From the NCBI RefSeq assembly GCF_001418085.1, contig NZ_LIQH01000040.1, positions 1 to 64,000 on the forward strand: DNA of 64,000 bases. Direction: 5' to 3'. Below the pieces are notes generated by a model that was given only the letters and a program-made list of their open reading frames with translations, did no database searches and had not been told where the DNA came from. The DNA is from Lacinutrix algicola. GTDB taxonomy: Bacteria > Bacteroidota > Bacteroidia > Flavobacteriales > Flavobacteriaceae. A program made the position numbers and the translations under genes. Below, piece after piece: positions 44,669 to 52,494 of this stretch (position 1 is the stretch's first letter; each line of letters opens with the position of its first letter).

Positions 44669-44910
44669 TAGCTTCACATTTTTCTTCAAACTCTCCGTCT
44701 TTTCTTTGAAAAACCACCTCTCTTTAACTAAAGAGAGGAACTGTGCTAGATTATTCTTCTTTTTTATTTATGACTTTTGTTAATACAAAAGTTCTGGTTT
44801 TCTATACTTTGTATTGAAGTTGAGTTGTACTAGCTCTCCTCTTATTTTAAGAGGAGAATGAATTCTGAATTTCTTTAAAATCAGAAGAAAGAGGAGTTAA
44901 CAATTATTAT
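44669..44910 (+). repeat. DUF559-associated repeat copy R2
   Basis: A direct copy of R1 at an offset of 281 bases. It keeps the CCTCTCTTT/AAAGAGAGG hairpin and has an intact second palindrome, TCTCCTCTTA-TTT-TAAGAGGAGA (44835-44857). It ends eight bases before the DUF559 stop codon. Confidence 0.82.
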
Positions 44911-44918
44911 ATTTTCTA

Positions 44919-45281
44919 TCAGCTATTAATCTGATCTTCAATCTCCATATAAATAGATGGTAGATTCTCGAATGCCATTTTGTTTTCAAACCTAATAACT
45001 TTGTATCCTAGACCTTCTAAATATTGAGTTCTAATTTCGTCTTTCTCAAATTGATTAGGTGTATTATGGATTTCTCCATCTAATTCTATGATGAGCTTAT
45101 ATTCAGCACAATAAAAATCGACTATGTAATAACCTATACTGTGCTGTTTTGTAAATCTAATTCCTTTAAACTGTCTTGCTTTTAGTTTAGACCATAAGTA
45201 AGCTTCGGCAGGCGTTAGAGATTTTCTTAAAATAGATCTGAGTTCTTTTAATTCTTCTTTAGAATGTAGTTTTTTTCTGTA
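44919..45281 (-). pseudogene. DUF559 endonuclease-domain gene without a usable start codon
   Basis: The minus strand encodes about 115 residues of a complete-looking DUF559 domain, a PD-(D/E)XK-like fold related to very-short-patch repair nucleases. It shows KLHSKEELKELRSILRKSLT, PAEAYLWSKL, FTKQHSIGYYIVDFYCAEYK and LIIELDGEIH, with the catalytic D...E-x-D core. The frame opens at 45293 after a stop, yet no ATG, GTG or TTG precedes the domain; the expected start position reads TAC (45281-45279). The start was probably lost, or an unusual start is used. It lies between repeat copies R2 and R3. Confidence 0.7.
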
Positions 45282-45317
45282 CCCCCTTGTAAGTTAGTGA
45301 TTTTGTAGATAACTTAA

Positions 45318-45519
45318 ATCGCTTCGCATTTTCTCCAAACTCTCCGTCTTTTCTTTGAAAAGCCACCTCTATTTCACTAAAGAGAGGAACTGTACTAGAT
45401 TATATTTCTTTAATATTTATGATTTCTTATTAATACAAAAGTTATAGTTTTCTTTCTTTGTATTGAAGCTAAACTGTACTAGCTCTCTTCTTATTTTTAG
45501 AGGAGTTAATAATAATTAT
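45318..45519 (+). repeat. DUF559-associated repeat copy R3
   Basis: A third direct copy, beginning ATCGCTTCGCATTTTCTCC, about 40 bases shorter because of an internal deletion near the second palindrome. It runs into the stop codon of the binding-protein-like gene at 45516. The same head sequence in R1 and R3 indicates recent spread. Confidence 0.8.
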
Positions 45520-46370
45520 AAAGTCTCAACTAAATCTTTATAATCCCATTTCTCAGGAATAATATTTAAAGCTAATAATTCGTTTTGAACTTTATTAATA
45601 GTTTCTTTAGAGATATTCTCTTGTGACCATTCAGTAAGACTTAACCATTCTTGCACATCTTCAATTTCTTGCTCGTACCGATTTGCAATCATTCTATCGA
45701 TACTTGGAATATTTTTAAACTCTGAAGTGGTATTGTTTACAATATCTAAAATGGTTTTAACATCTTCTTTGTTCGTCTTTAAAAAGTCTTCTCTAACAGC
45801 GATAACGAAACATGGCCAAGGACTTGGGCAATTATCGATACGTCTAAACGTTCCATTATCTACTAATGGCTTAGTGGTGAATTTTTCCCACATAAAGTAA
45901 TCGGCTTTACCTTCGGTTAAACCTTCAACAGCACCATCTAAGTTCTTTATAACTTCAAAATCTAAATCTTTTTCAATATCCCATCCGTTGTTTTGAGCAT
46001 TTATATAGGCCATTAAATGAGATCCAGATCCATAACGACTAATCGCAGCTTTAGTTCCTTTTACATCTTCAATTGTTTTGTAATCTGAATTTTCTGCGAC
46101 ATGAATTCCCCAAATAAGAGGTGTTTCGACAAAAACCTGAACAATTTTAGATTTGTTTCCAGCAATAATATCTTTAACAATTCCTTCGGTTAAAATAACG
46201 GCCATGTCAATATCTCCATCACGAAGCCCTTTACACATAGCACCTGTTCCGCCAAAGTAATCTTTCCAACGTAAGTTTATATCTGCATTTTTATACTCGG
46301 CATTTTTAAGTCCTAAATACCAAGCTAAATTAAAATGCTCAGGTACACCACCAATGTTTATTGTTTTCAT
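45516..46370 (-). CDS. Substrate-binding-protein-like (type II periplasmic-binding fold) without a signal peptide
   Basis: This 284-residue protein resembles NMT1/ThiY/SsuA-type solute-binding proteins. It shows INIGGVPEHFNLAWYLGL, a WKDYFGGTGAMCKGLRDGDIDMAVILTEG segment, and later GTKAAISRYGSGSHLMAY and WEKFTTKPL. It starts directly with MKTINIGGVPEHF: there is no signal peptide or lipobox, so it should be cytoplasmic. No ABC permease or ATPase is adjacent. It might be a biosynthetic or sensory derivative of the fold; that is inference. Repeat copy R3 overlaps its stop codon. Confidence 0.78.
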   Translation of the reverse strand: MKTINIGGVPEHFNLAWYLGLKNAEYKNADINLRWKDYFGGTGAMCKGLRDGDIDMAVILTEGIVKDIIAGNKSKIVQVFVETPLIWGIHVAENSDYKTIEDVKGTKAAISRYGSGSHLMAYINAQNNGWDIEKDLDFEVIKNLDGAVEGLTEGKADYFMWEKFTTKPLVDNGTFRRIDNCPSPWPCFVIAVREDFLKTNKEDVKTILDIVNNTTSEFKNIPSIDRMIANRYEQEIEDVQEWLSLTEWSQENISKETINKVQNELLALNIIPEKWDYKDLVETL

Positions 46371-46508
46371 AGTAAATTCCGTCTTCCGACTGCGCTAAAA
46401 TAAACTTTAGCGGTAATCTTATTTATTTGTTATGATTTTGCAAATATAAAAATGCTTAGTCGCAACGTTATAGTTTTACTTAAATATAAAGGTTAGTAAT
46501 TTAATATA

Positions 46509-47378
46509 CTACTCAACTAATTTATTTAAGGTGTAAGTAATTAGTTCTTCAACTATTTTATTTGGATTTTCACTAAATTTTCCTGTGTCACGATTAGCTA
46601 TAATTGCATTCATAGATAATGCTTTATGTCCTAAAAGTTTAGAAATACCGTAAATTCCAGCTGTTTCCATTTCTAGATTAGTAATGGTTTTACCGTTAAA
46701 ATTAAAGTTGGCTAATTTATCGTTTAAATCGTTATCCTGAAGTGCTAAACGTAAAACTCTACCTTGAGGGCCGTAAAAACCAACGTTAGTAGCGGTAAAT
46801 CCTGTAACAGTTTTACTTGAGCTTAATTGTTTTAATAAACCTTCATCGCAGGTAACAACATAAGGATCAGACTTTGCTTTATACCAATTTGTATGTTCCA
46901 TTAAAGCATTAGAAATGTCTTTATTCTGAAACGCTTCGCTATCATAAAAATGAAGTAAACTATCGAAACCAGCAGCCATTTCGCTAATTACAATAGAATC
47001 TACAGGAATCTCTTTTTGTATAGATCCTGAAGTTCCAACACGAACAATAGTAAGGGCTGTCAATTCTTTTTTAATTTCTCTTGTTTCTAAATCGATGTTT
47101 ACTAAGGCATCTAACTCATTAAAAACAATATCTATATTATCTGTACCAATACCAGTAGAAATTACCGTGATACGCTTTCCTTTGTAAGTTCCTGTTTGTG
47201 TATGAAATTCTCGTTTTCGTGTTTCGAATTCTATAGTATCAAAATGTTTAGTAACATTAGCTACACGGTCGGGATCACCAACAGTAATAATAGTATTCGC
47301 TAAATGTTCTGGCCTTAGATTTAAGTGATAAACACTTCCATCTGGATTTAATATTAATTCTGAATCTTTAATTGGCAT
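46509..47378 (-). CDS. Nucleoside phosphorylase (uridine phosphorylase-like)
   Basis: This 289-residue enzyme of the PNP/UDP family I splits nucleosides with phosphate. Visible motifs are IITVGDPDRVANVTKHFD (phosphate-binding GDPDR), TVISTGIGTDNIDIVFNEL, IVRVGTSGSIQ, and the nucleoside-site NLEMETAGIYG with its E-M-E triad near residue 240. It resembles uridine phosphorylase more than PNP, but base specificity is not certain. Next to it are the DUF1835 gene upstream and the binding-protein-like gene downstream, on the same strand. Confidence 0.88.
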   Translation of the reverse strand: MPIKDSELILNPDGSVYHLNLRPEHLANTIITVGDPDRVANVTKHFDTIEFETRKREFHTQTGTYKGKRITVISTGIGTDNIDIVFNELDALVNIDLETREIKKELTALTIVRVGTSGSIQKEIPVDSIVISEMAAGFDSLLHFYDSEAFQNKDISNALMEHTNWYKAKSDPYVVTCDEGLLKQLSSSKTVTGFTATNVGFYGPQGRVLRLALQDNDLNDKLANFNFNGKTITNLEMETAGIYGISKLLGHKALSMNAIIANRDTGKFSENPNKIVEELITYTLNKLVE

Positions 47379-47388
47379 TCACTGTATT

Positions 47389-48312
47389 TTAAATCAATTT
47401 ATTTGCTTTTTTATCAAACTGAAATTCTCGTTTATTAACACCACCAAACACAAAATCACAATTGAGTGCTTTTCTGAAATTCTTTTGGTGTTCTAACGCA
47501 AGATGTCCATCTCTATTCAATGATAAAACATCTACTTCTTCTTCATTATAAAATAGTGCTAAGCCATCTATTATCCTAACAATTTGCATGTCTCCAAAGC
47601 CATAAAAGCCTTGATAATGCAACACGTAACCTTCTAAATGATGACGCGATTTTATATTATGTTCTTTTATTAGTGTTAGAATATGATATTCTAAAGTACT
47701 CAAGCCACTTCTTGTATCTGGGAAACGTTTTAAGTGTGCTTTTAAACAATTACTTAGGTATTTAAAATTAGACGGTCTGGTTATTAAAGGTTTTAATAAG
47801 TTATGATCGTTTTCGCAATAAATACGCCAAGCTTTTTGAGCCAAAGCAATATCGTCGATAGTAAGTTCTACTTTATTTTGATAGTGTTCTTTTAACTGTT
47901 TAGCTGTTAATTCGGCTAAGCCTTTAAGACCTTTTTCGTTTTCAACACGACCGCTACAAACTAAGTATATTGGTATTCTTACTTGTTTTTGCTTTAATAA
48001 ACTAATGACTGCGATTAGGTTAATATGACAAAATAAATCATATTCGAACCAAAGTACTACTTCTTTATAATCGTTAACAGCATCTAGTTTATCTATTTCT
48101 GTCTTTATTTTAACAGTGTCGTATTCTATTTTATAAACAGATTCCAAAAAAGCTTTTCTTACTTTAAAAAAGGATTCTGTATTAATCTCTTTTTCGGTAG
48201 GACCTTCGCATAGCATTTCGTGCCATGTAACCAGTTCTCCTTCGTAGTTTTCCTTTTTAAGAAAATCTGTTAAACTACCACCGTTAGTAACATGTATTGT
48301 TTTTTTAGACAT
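47389..48312 (-). CDS. DUF1835 domain-containing protein
   Basis: This protein of about 307 residues begins KKTIHVTNGGSLTDFLKK and contains LVTWHEMLCEGPTEKEINTES, which together mark the DUF1835 domain (about residues 1-120). The C-terminal part (about 195-300, with LSTLEYHILTLI and GFYGFGDMQIVRIIDGLA) fits the companion DUF3658-type domain. The function of the family is not known. ATG at 48312 is preferred over a GTG at 48330 that would overlap the upstream SUI1 gene. It is followed ten bases later by the phosphorylase gene. Confidence 0.8.
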   Translation of the reverse strand: MSKKTIHVTNGGSLTDFLKKENYEGELVTWHEMLCEGPTEKEINTESFFKVRKAFLESVYKIEYDTVKIKTEIDKLDAVNDYKEVVLWFEYDLFCHINLIAVISLLKQKQVRIPIYLVCSGRVENEKGLKGLAELTAKQLKEHYQNKVELTIDDIALAQKAWRIYCENDHNLLKPLITRPSNFKYLSNCLKAHLKRFPDTRSGLSTLEYHILTLIKEHNIKSRHHLEGYVLHYQGFYGFGDMQIVRIIDGLALFYNEEEVDVLSLNRDGHLALEHQKNFRKALNCDFVFGGVNKREFQFDKKANKLI

Positions 48313-48316
48313 AAAA

Positions 48317-48643
48317 TTAACCTCCAACACGTTTTACATTAAACCCTTTCTCTTTTAACATCGCCATAATTTTATCGCGATAGTCTCCTTGAATAATAAT
48401 CTTATCATCTTTAAAACTTCCACCAACACTTAGTTTTTGCTTCAATTCTTTAGCTAAAGCTTTAAAATCTTCGGTAGCTCCGGTATAACCTTCTAAAATA
48501 GTAATAGGCTTACCTTTTCGTTTTTCGTATTTACAAATAATAGGATCGTCTTGTAACCAAAGTCCTTTATCCTCCTTAGTTGTTTCTACTTCCTTTTCTT
48601 CGTGTTCTGGAAAAAGGTTTTTTAACTGATCTTTTAAATCCAT
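48317..48643 (-). CDS. SUI1/eIF1-family translation initiation factor (YciH-like)
   Basis: This 108-residue protein has a variable acidic N-terminus followed by a SUI1 domain (about residues 35-108) with YEKRKGKPITILEGY, LKQKLSVGGSFKDDKIIIQG and the final KEKGFNVKRVGG. It is the bacterial YciH-type relative of eIF1, which can influence initiation fidelity. It lies four bases before the DUF1835 start on the same strand, so the genes are probably in one operon. Confidence 0.9.
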   Translation of the reverse strand: MDLKDQLKNLFPEHEEKEVETTKEDKGLWLQDDPIICKYEKRKGKPITILEGYTGATEDFKALAKELKQKLSVGGSFKDDKIIIQGDYRDKIMAMLKEKGFNVKRVGG

Positions 48644-48670
48644 GTTTTCAGTATAAAGTGTTAAGTAATC

Positions 48671-48715
48671 AGTCTTCAGTCAGTTCGCATAAATAACGAA
48701 TGTAAACTGAAGACT
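48671..48715 (-). terminator. Large stem-loop between the oxygenase and SUI1 genes
   Basis: AGTCTTCAGT pairs with ACTGAAGACT (48706-48715) across a 25-base loop that can itself pair TTCG with CGAA. It follows the oxygenase stop on the minus strand. No T run follows, so termination is uncertain. Confidence 0.45.
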
Positions 48716-48728
48716 AAATACTACCTAC

Positions 48729-49676
48729 TTATTTTTTTAATCCTAATTCTATTAAACGCTGATTTAAAAATTCTCCAGCAGTAATATCATCAAATTGTTT
48801 TGGGTTTTCTTCGTCTATACAACTCTCTAAAACATCTAATTTCATTTCGCTTATTGGATGCATAAAAAACGGAATAGAGTAGCGGCTAGTTCCCCAAAGT
48901 TCTTTTGGAGGATTGATTACACGGTGTATTGTCGATTTTAACTTGTTATTGGTATGTCTTGATAACATGTCACCAACATTAATCATTAACTCGTCTGGTT
49001 CTGCAATAGCATCTATCCATTCGCCTTCATGATTTTGTACTTGCAAACCACGACCTTGAGCACCCATTAATAAGGTGATTAAATTAATGTCTCCATGTGC
49101 CGCTGCACGTTCTGCTGCTTTAGGCTCTTCGGCTATTGGTGGATAATGAATAGGTCTTAATATAGAATTACCATTATGTATGTAATTATCAAAATACGTT
49201 TCATCTAAATCTAAATGCAACGCTAATGCTCTTAATACATATTTTGCTGTTTTTTCAAGCATTTGGTATGTTTCCTTTCCGGCTTTGTTAAATGCAGGTA
49301 ATTCTTTTACATCTACATTTTCAGGATATTCTTTAGCTCGTTCTGCATCGTCTTCTACATACTGTCCAAAATGCCAAAACTCTTTTAAATCGCCTTCTTT
49401 TTTACCTTTAGCACTTTCTTTACCAAAAGAAATATAACCACGTTGACCACCAATACCTGGTATTTCATAACCTTGTTTAGTTTCTACTGGTAAATCGAAA
49501 AAGTTTTTAATTTCAGAATATAAACCATCAACTAGCTTATCATTTAAAAAATGTCCTTTTAAGGCAACAAACCCAATCTCTTGATAGGCTTTTCCTATTT
49601 CATCTATAAATTTTTGTTTTCTCTTCGGATCATCAGAAAGAAAATCTTGTAAATTAACACTTGGTATACTCGTCAT
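48729..49676 (-). CDS. 2-oxoglutarate/Fe(II)-dependent dioxygenase of the isopenicillin N synthase family
   Basis: This 315-residue protein starts IPSVNLQDFLSDDPKRKQKF and has EIGFVALKGH at the N-terminal DIOX_N domain. The C-terminal 2OG-Fe(II) domain shows the H-x-D iron ligands in AAHGDINLITLLMG near residue 180, the distal His in LKSTIHRVINP near 238, and the RYSIPFFMHP 2OG-binding Arg. It hydroxylates or oxidises a small molecule; the substrate is unknown. It is the first gene of the leftward group and faces the keto-acid E1 gene. Confidence 0.88.
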   Translation of the reverse strand: MTSIPSVNLQDFLSDDPKRKQKFIDEIGKAYQEIGFVALKGHFLNDKLVDGLYSEIKNFFDLPVETKQGYEIPGIGGQRGYISFGKESAKGKKEGDLKEFWHFGQYVEDDAERAKEYPENVDVKELPAFNKAGKETYQMLEKTAKYVLRALALHLDLDETYFDNYIHNGNSILRPIHYPPIAEEPKAAERAAAHGDINLITLLMGAQGRGLQVQNHEGEWIDAIAEPDELMINVGDMLSRHTNNKLKSTIHRVINPPKELWGTSRYSIPFFMHPISEMKLDVLESCIDEENPKQFDDITAGEFLNQRLIELGLKK

Positions 49677-49782
49677 TTCTACTATAATTTATTAATCATC
49701 TATATACAAATGTAAAGAAAAGATAGCAGAATTAATAATCAATAATTTTTAGCCTCAATAATTAATTATTATGCAATAATGT

Positions 49783-49790
49783 TATATTTG
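49783..49790 (+). promoter_or_regulatory. Possible Bacteroidetes -7 promoter box for the E1 gene
   Basis: TATATTTG matches TAnnTTTG and lies about 110 bases before the E1 start, in an A/T-rich divergent intergenic region. No clear TTTG -33 box is visible at the expected distance. Confidence 0.4.
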
Positions 49791-49898
49791 ACAAACGTTA
49801 TTTGTGTTGCCCAAATAAGCAAGCAACGCTCAATCTGAAGTTAATAATTTTAAAATAAAATGTAATAACTAAAGATTGAAACACTAAAGCGAATACAC

Positions 49899-51887
49899 AT
49901 GAAATCTAATATAAAGTACAAAAAAACAAAGCTTACTGCAGAAACTAAGATTTCTCTTTATAAAGCAATGTTAAAACCACGTTTAATAGAGGAGAAGATG
50001 CTTATTTTACTGCGTCAAGGTAGAATTAGTAAATGGTTTTCTGGCATTGGACAAGAAGCCATATCTGTAGGTGTGACTATGTCTATGTTGCGTGAAGAGT
50101 ATATTTTACCAATGCACAGAAACTTAGGTGTTTTTACAACTAGAGAAATTCCTTTACATCGTCTTTTTAGCCAATGGCAAGGGAAGGCAAATGGCTTTAC
50201 AAAAGGTCGTGACCGTTCGTTTCACTTTGGTACTCAGGAGTACAATATTGTTGGAATGATATCCCATTTAGGACCACAGTTTGGTGTCGCAGATGGTATT
50301 GCTTTAGCAAGTAAACTTAAAAACAAAAACCAAGTAACTGCTGTGTTTACAGGAGAAGGTGGCACAAGTGAAGGCGATATACACGAAGCTTTAAACGTCG
50401 CTTCGGTTTGGCAATTGCCTGTATTATTTTGTATTGAAAATAATGGTTACGGACTGTCAACACCAACTACAGAACAATATAATTGTAAAGATTTAGCAGA
50501 TCGTGCCTTAGGTTACGGAATGGAATCTCATATTATAGACGGCAACAACATTTTAGAAGTTTACACTAAGATTTCTGAAATTACCGAAAGCATAAGAAAA
50601 AATCCACGTCCCGTTTTAATTGAATTTAAAACCTTTAGAATGCGTGGTCATGAAGAGGCGAGTGGTACAAAATATGTACCTCAAGATTTATTAGATATAT
50701 GGGAAAAGAAAGATCCTATAGATAATTATCGTTCTTATCTAATTTCTGAAAAGATTCTTACAGAAGAGCAAGATGCTATTTTTAAAGCTGAAATTAAGGC
50801 CGAATTAAATACACATTTAGATCAAGCTGATGCTGAAGAAAAAATAACATCATCTGTAAGTAATGAGTTAAATGATGTTTTTCAAAATTTTGAATATCAA
50901 GAAGTTAAAGAAAGTTTAAAAACGGAAGAACTACGTTTAATTGACGCTATTTCCGAAGGCTTAAAACAGTCTATGGAAAAACATGAAGACTTAGTAATTA
51001 TGGGACAAGATGTTGCCGAATATGGTGGTGTTTTTAAAATTACAGATGGTTTTGTAGAAGCTTTTGGTAAAGACCGTGTTAGAAATACACCTATATGTGA
51101 ATCTGCAATTATAGAAGCCGGAATGGGTTTAAGTATTGCTGGTATTAAAAGTGTTGTAGAGCTACAGTTTAGTGATTTTGTGACTTCTGGTTTTAATCCA
51201 GTAGTTAATTATCTTGCAAAATCGCATTACCGTTGGAACCAGAATGCAGACGTTGTATTACGTATGCCTTGTGGAGCAGGAGTTGCTGCAGGACCTTTTC
51301 ACAGTCAAACAAACGAAGCTTGGTTTACAAAAACACCAGGTTTAAAAGTAGTATATCCAGCATTTCCAAAAGATGCTAAAGGTTTATTAGCAACTGCAAT
51401 TAACGACCCTAATCCTGTGTTATTTTTTGAACACAAAGCATTATATAGAAGTATTCGTCAAGAAGTACCAACAGAGTATTATACGATTCCTTTAGGAAAA
51501 GCGGCGACTTTAAGAACTGGAGAACAAATTACTGTTATCGCTTATGGTCAAGCAGTACATTGGGCAATGAACACTTTAGATAAACATCCTGAAATTGATG
51601 CAGATTTAATAGATTTACGTTCGCTTCAACCTTTAGATACTGAAACCATTTATGCTTCGGCTAAAAAAACAGGTAAAGTAATTATTTTACAAGAAGATTC
51701 TTTATTTGGAGGTATTGCTAGTGATGTTTCGGCATTAATTATGGAAAACTGTTTCGAACATTTAGACGCTCCTGTTAAGCGTGTAGCAAGTTTAGAAACA
51801 CCAATTCCTTTTATTAATCAATTAGAAGATCAATATTTATCACGTGATAAGTTTGAAGATGAGCTATTAACTTTAATGGCTTATTAA
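49899..51887 (+). CDS. Alpha-keto acid dehydrogenase E1, fused alpha and beta subunits
   Basis: This 662-residue thiamine-diphosphate enzyme carries the alpha part (about residues 1-310) with the TPP motif GEGGTSEGDIHEALN ... ENNGYG and the phosphorylation-loop-like RSFHFGTQEYN. The beta part (about 340-662) has IMGQDVAEYGGVF, GAGVAAGPFHSQ and LRSLQPLDTETI. The family decarboxylates branched-chain or other 2-oxo acids and passes the acyl group to a lipoyl E2. Fusion of the two subunits is common in Flavobacteria. E2 and E3 genes are not adjacent. Branched-chain specificity is inferred from resemblance. Confidence 0.88.
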   Translation: MKSNIKYKKTKLTAETKISLYKAMLKPRLIEEKMLILLRQGRISKWFSGIGQEAISVGVTMSMLREEYILPMHRNLGVFTTREIPLHRLFSQWQGKANGFTKGRDRSFHFGTQEYNIVGMISHLGPQFGVADGIALASKLKNKNQVTAVFTGEGGTSEGDIHEALNVASVWQLPVLFCIENNGYGLSTPTTEQYNCKDLADRALGYGMESHIIDGNNILEVYTKISEITESIRKNPRPVLIEFKTFRMRGHEEASGTKYVPQDLLDIWEKKDPIDNYRSYLISEKILTEEQDAIFKAEIKAELNTHLDQADAEEKITSSVSNELNDVFQNFEYQEVKESLKTEELRLIDAISEGLKQSMEKHEDLVIMGQDVAEYGGVFKITDGFVEAFGKDRVRNTPICESAIIEAGMGLSIAGIKSVVELQFSDFVTSGFNPVVNYLAKSHYRWNQNADVVLRMPCGAGVAAGPFHSQTNEAWFTKTPGLKVVYPAFPKDAKGLLATAINDPNPVLFFEHKALYRSIRQEVPTEYYTIPLGKAATLRTGEQITVIAYGQAVHWAMNTLDKHPEIDADLIDLRSLQPLDTETIYASAKKTGKVIILQEDSLFGGIASDVSALIMENCFEHLDAPVKRVASLETPIPFINQLEDQYLSRDKFEDELLTLMAY

Positions 51888-51909
51888 GCTTTCAATATTT
51901 TAAAATAAA

Positions 51910-51939
51910 AAAGCCAGTGAACCCTAATTCACTGGCTTT
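51910..51939 (+). terminator. Terminator between the E1 gene and the tiny ORF pair
   Basis: AAAGCCAGTGAA, a six-base loop, TTCACTGGCTTT. The 12-bp GC-containing stem has A and T flanks on both sides and can serve both strands. Confidence 0.87.
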
Positions 51940-51966
51940 CTATTTTTAGATTAATCTATCTAATTA

Positions 51967-52101
51967 TTAATAAGCATAACGATTTACGCCATTCCATAAG
52001 CCGTTTGTTGTGTTACTGAATTTGTAAATCTCTCTACTAACATGTAAACGTTCTTCGGTAATACAATTTGTTTTTCTTAAGGTGTTAATAATTGATTTCA
52101 T
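51967..52101 (-). CDS. Putative 44-residue small protein
   Basis: An uninterrupted frame from ATG 52101 to TAA 51967 encodes a basic peptide starting MKSIINTLRKTNCITEERL and ending GLWNGVNRYAY. It is followed at once by the bidirectional terminator. Its W-N-x3-R-Y ending is shared with the second tiny ORF at 52166-52252, and both begin M-(K/R)-(S/T), which is hard to get by chance in non-coding DNA. I know no family. A TTGA tetranucleotide run lies 27 bases upstream. Function unknown. Confidence 0.5.
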   Translation of the reverse strand: MKSIINTLRKTNCITEERLHVSREIYKFSNTTNGLWNGVNRYAY

Positions 52102-52127
52102 GATCTGTGGTTTTATTGATTAGTATT

Positions 52128-52154
52128 TTGATTGATTGATTGATTGATTGATGA
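52128..52154 (+). repeat. TTGA tetranucleotide microsatellite
   Basis: About six and a half tandem TTGA units. On the minus strand it lies between the two tiny ORFs, in the leader of the 44-residue one, where copy-number change could alter spacing. Confidence 0.9.
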
Positions 52155-52165
52155 ATAGTATAAAT

Positions 52166-52252
52166 CTATCTGTAACGTCTTCTTAAATTCCAAGTGTTAC
52201 TTTTAGTACCTTCTAATGTTCCTGTTAATTGATTGTTGTTTAAAGTTCTCAT
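52166..52252 (-). CDS. Putative 28-residue small protein
   Basis: An ATG-to-TAG frame encoding MRTLNNNQLTGTLEGTKSNT followed by WNLRRRYR. It shares the W-N-x3-R-Y ending and the M-(R/K)-(T/S) start with the neighbouring 44-residue ORF and lies upstream of it on the same strand, 64 bases away. It could be a genuine small basic protein or a leader peptide. Being so short, support rests on the resemblance between the two. Confidence 0.45.
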   Translation of the reverse strand: MRTLNNNQLTGTLEGTKSNTWNLRRRYR

Positions 52253-52494
52253 AGTATTATGGTTTTAATTTGATTGATAATTTGTTGGTTATATTAGAAA
52301 GACGACACAAAAACAGTTTTGTTACAGTACTATGTATAACAAAGTAGTATTTTAACATATTAGAATAGCCACTAACGCAGTAAAAGAAGCAAAAAGGTCT
52401 GTTTTATGAAAATTTTAAATATTTTTTAAAGAGATTAATAAAACTTTAATACTTAGGTACAGTTTTTGTTTTATTTTAGACAAATAGATTTATT

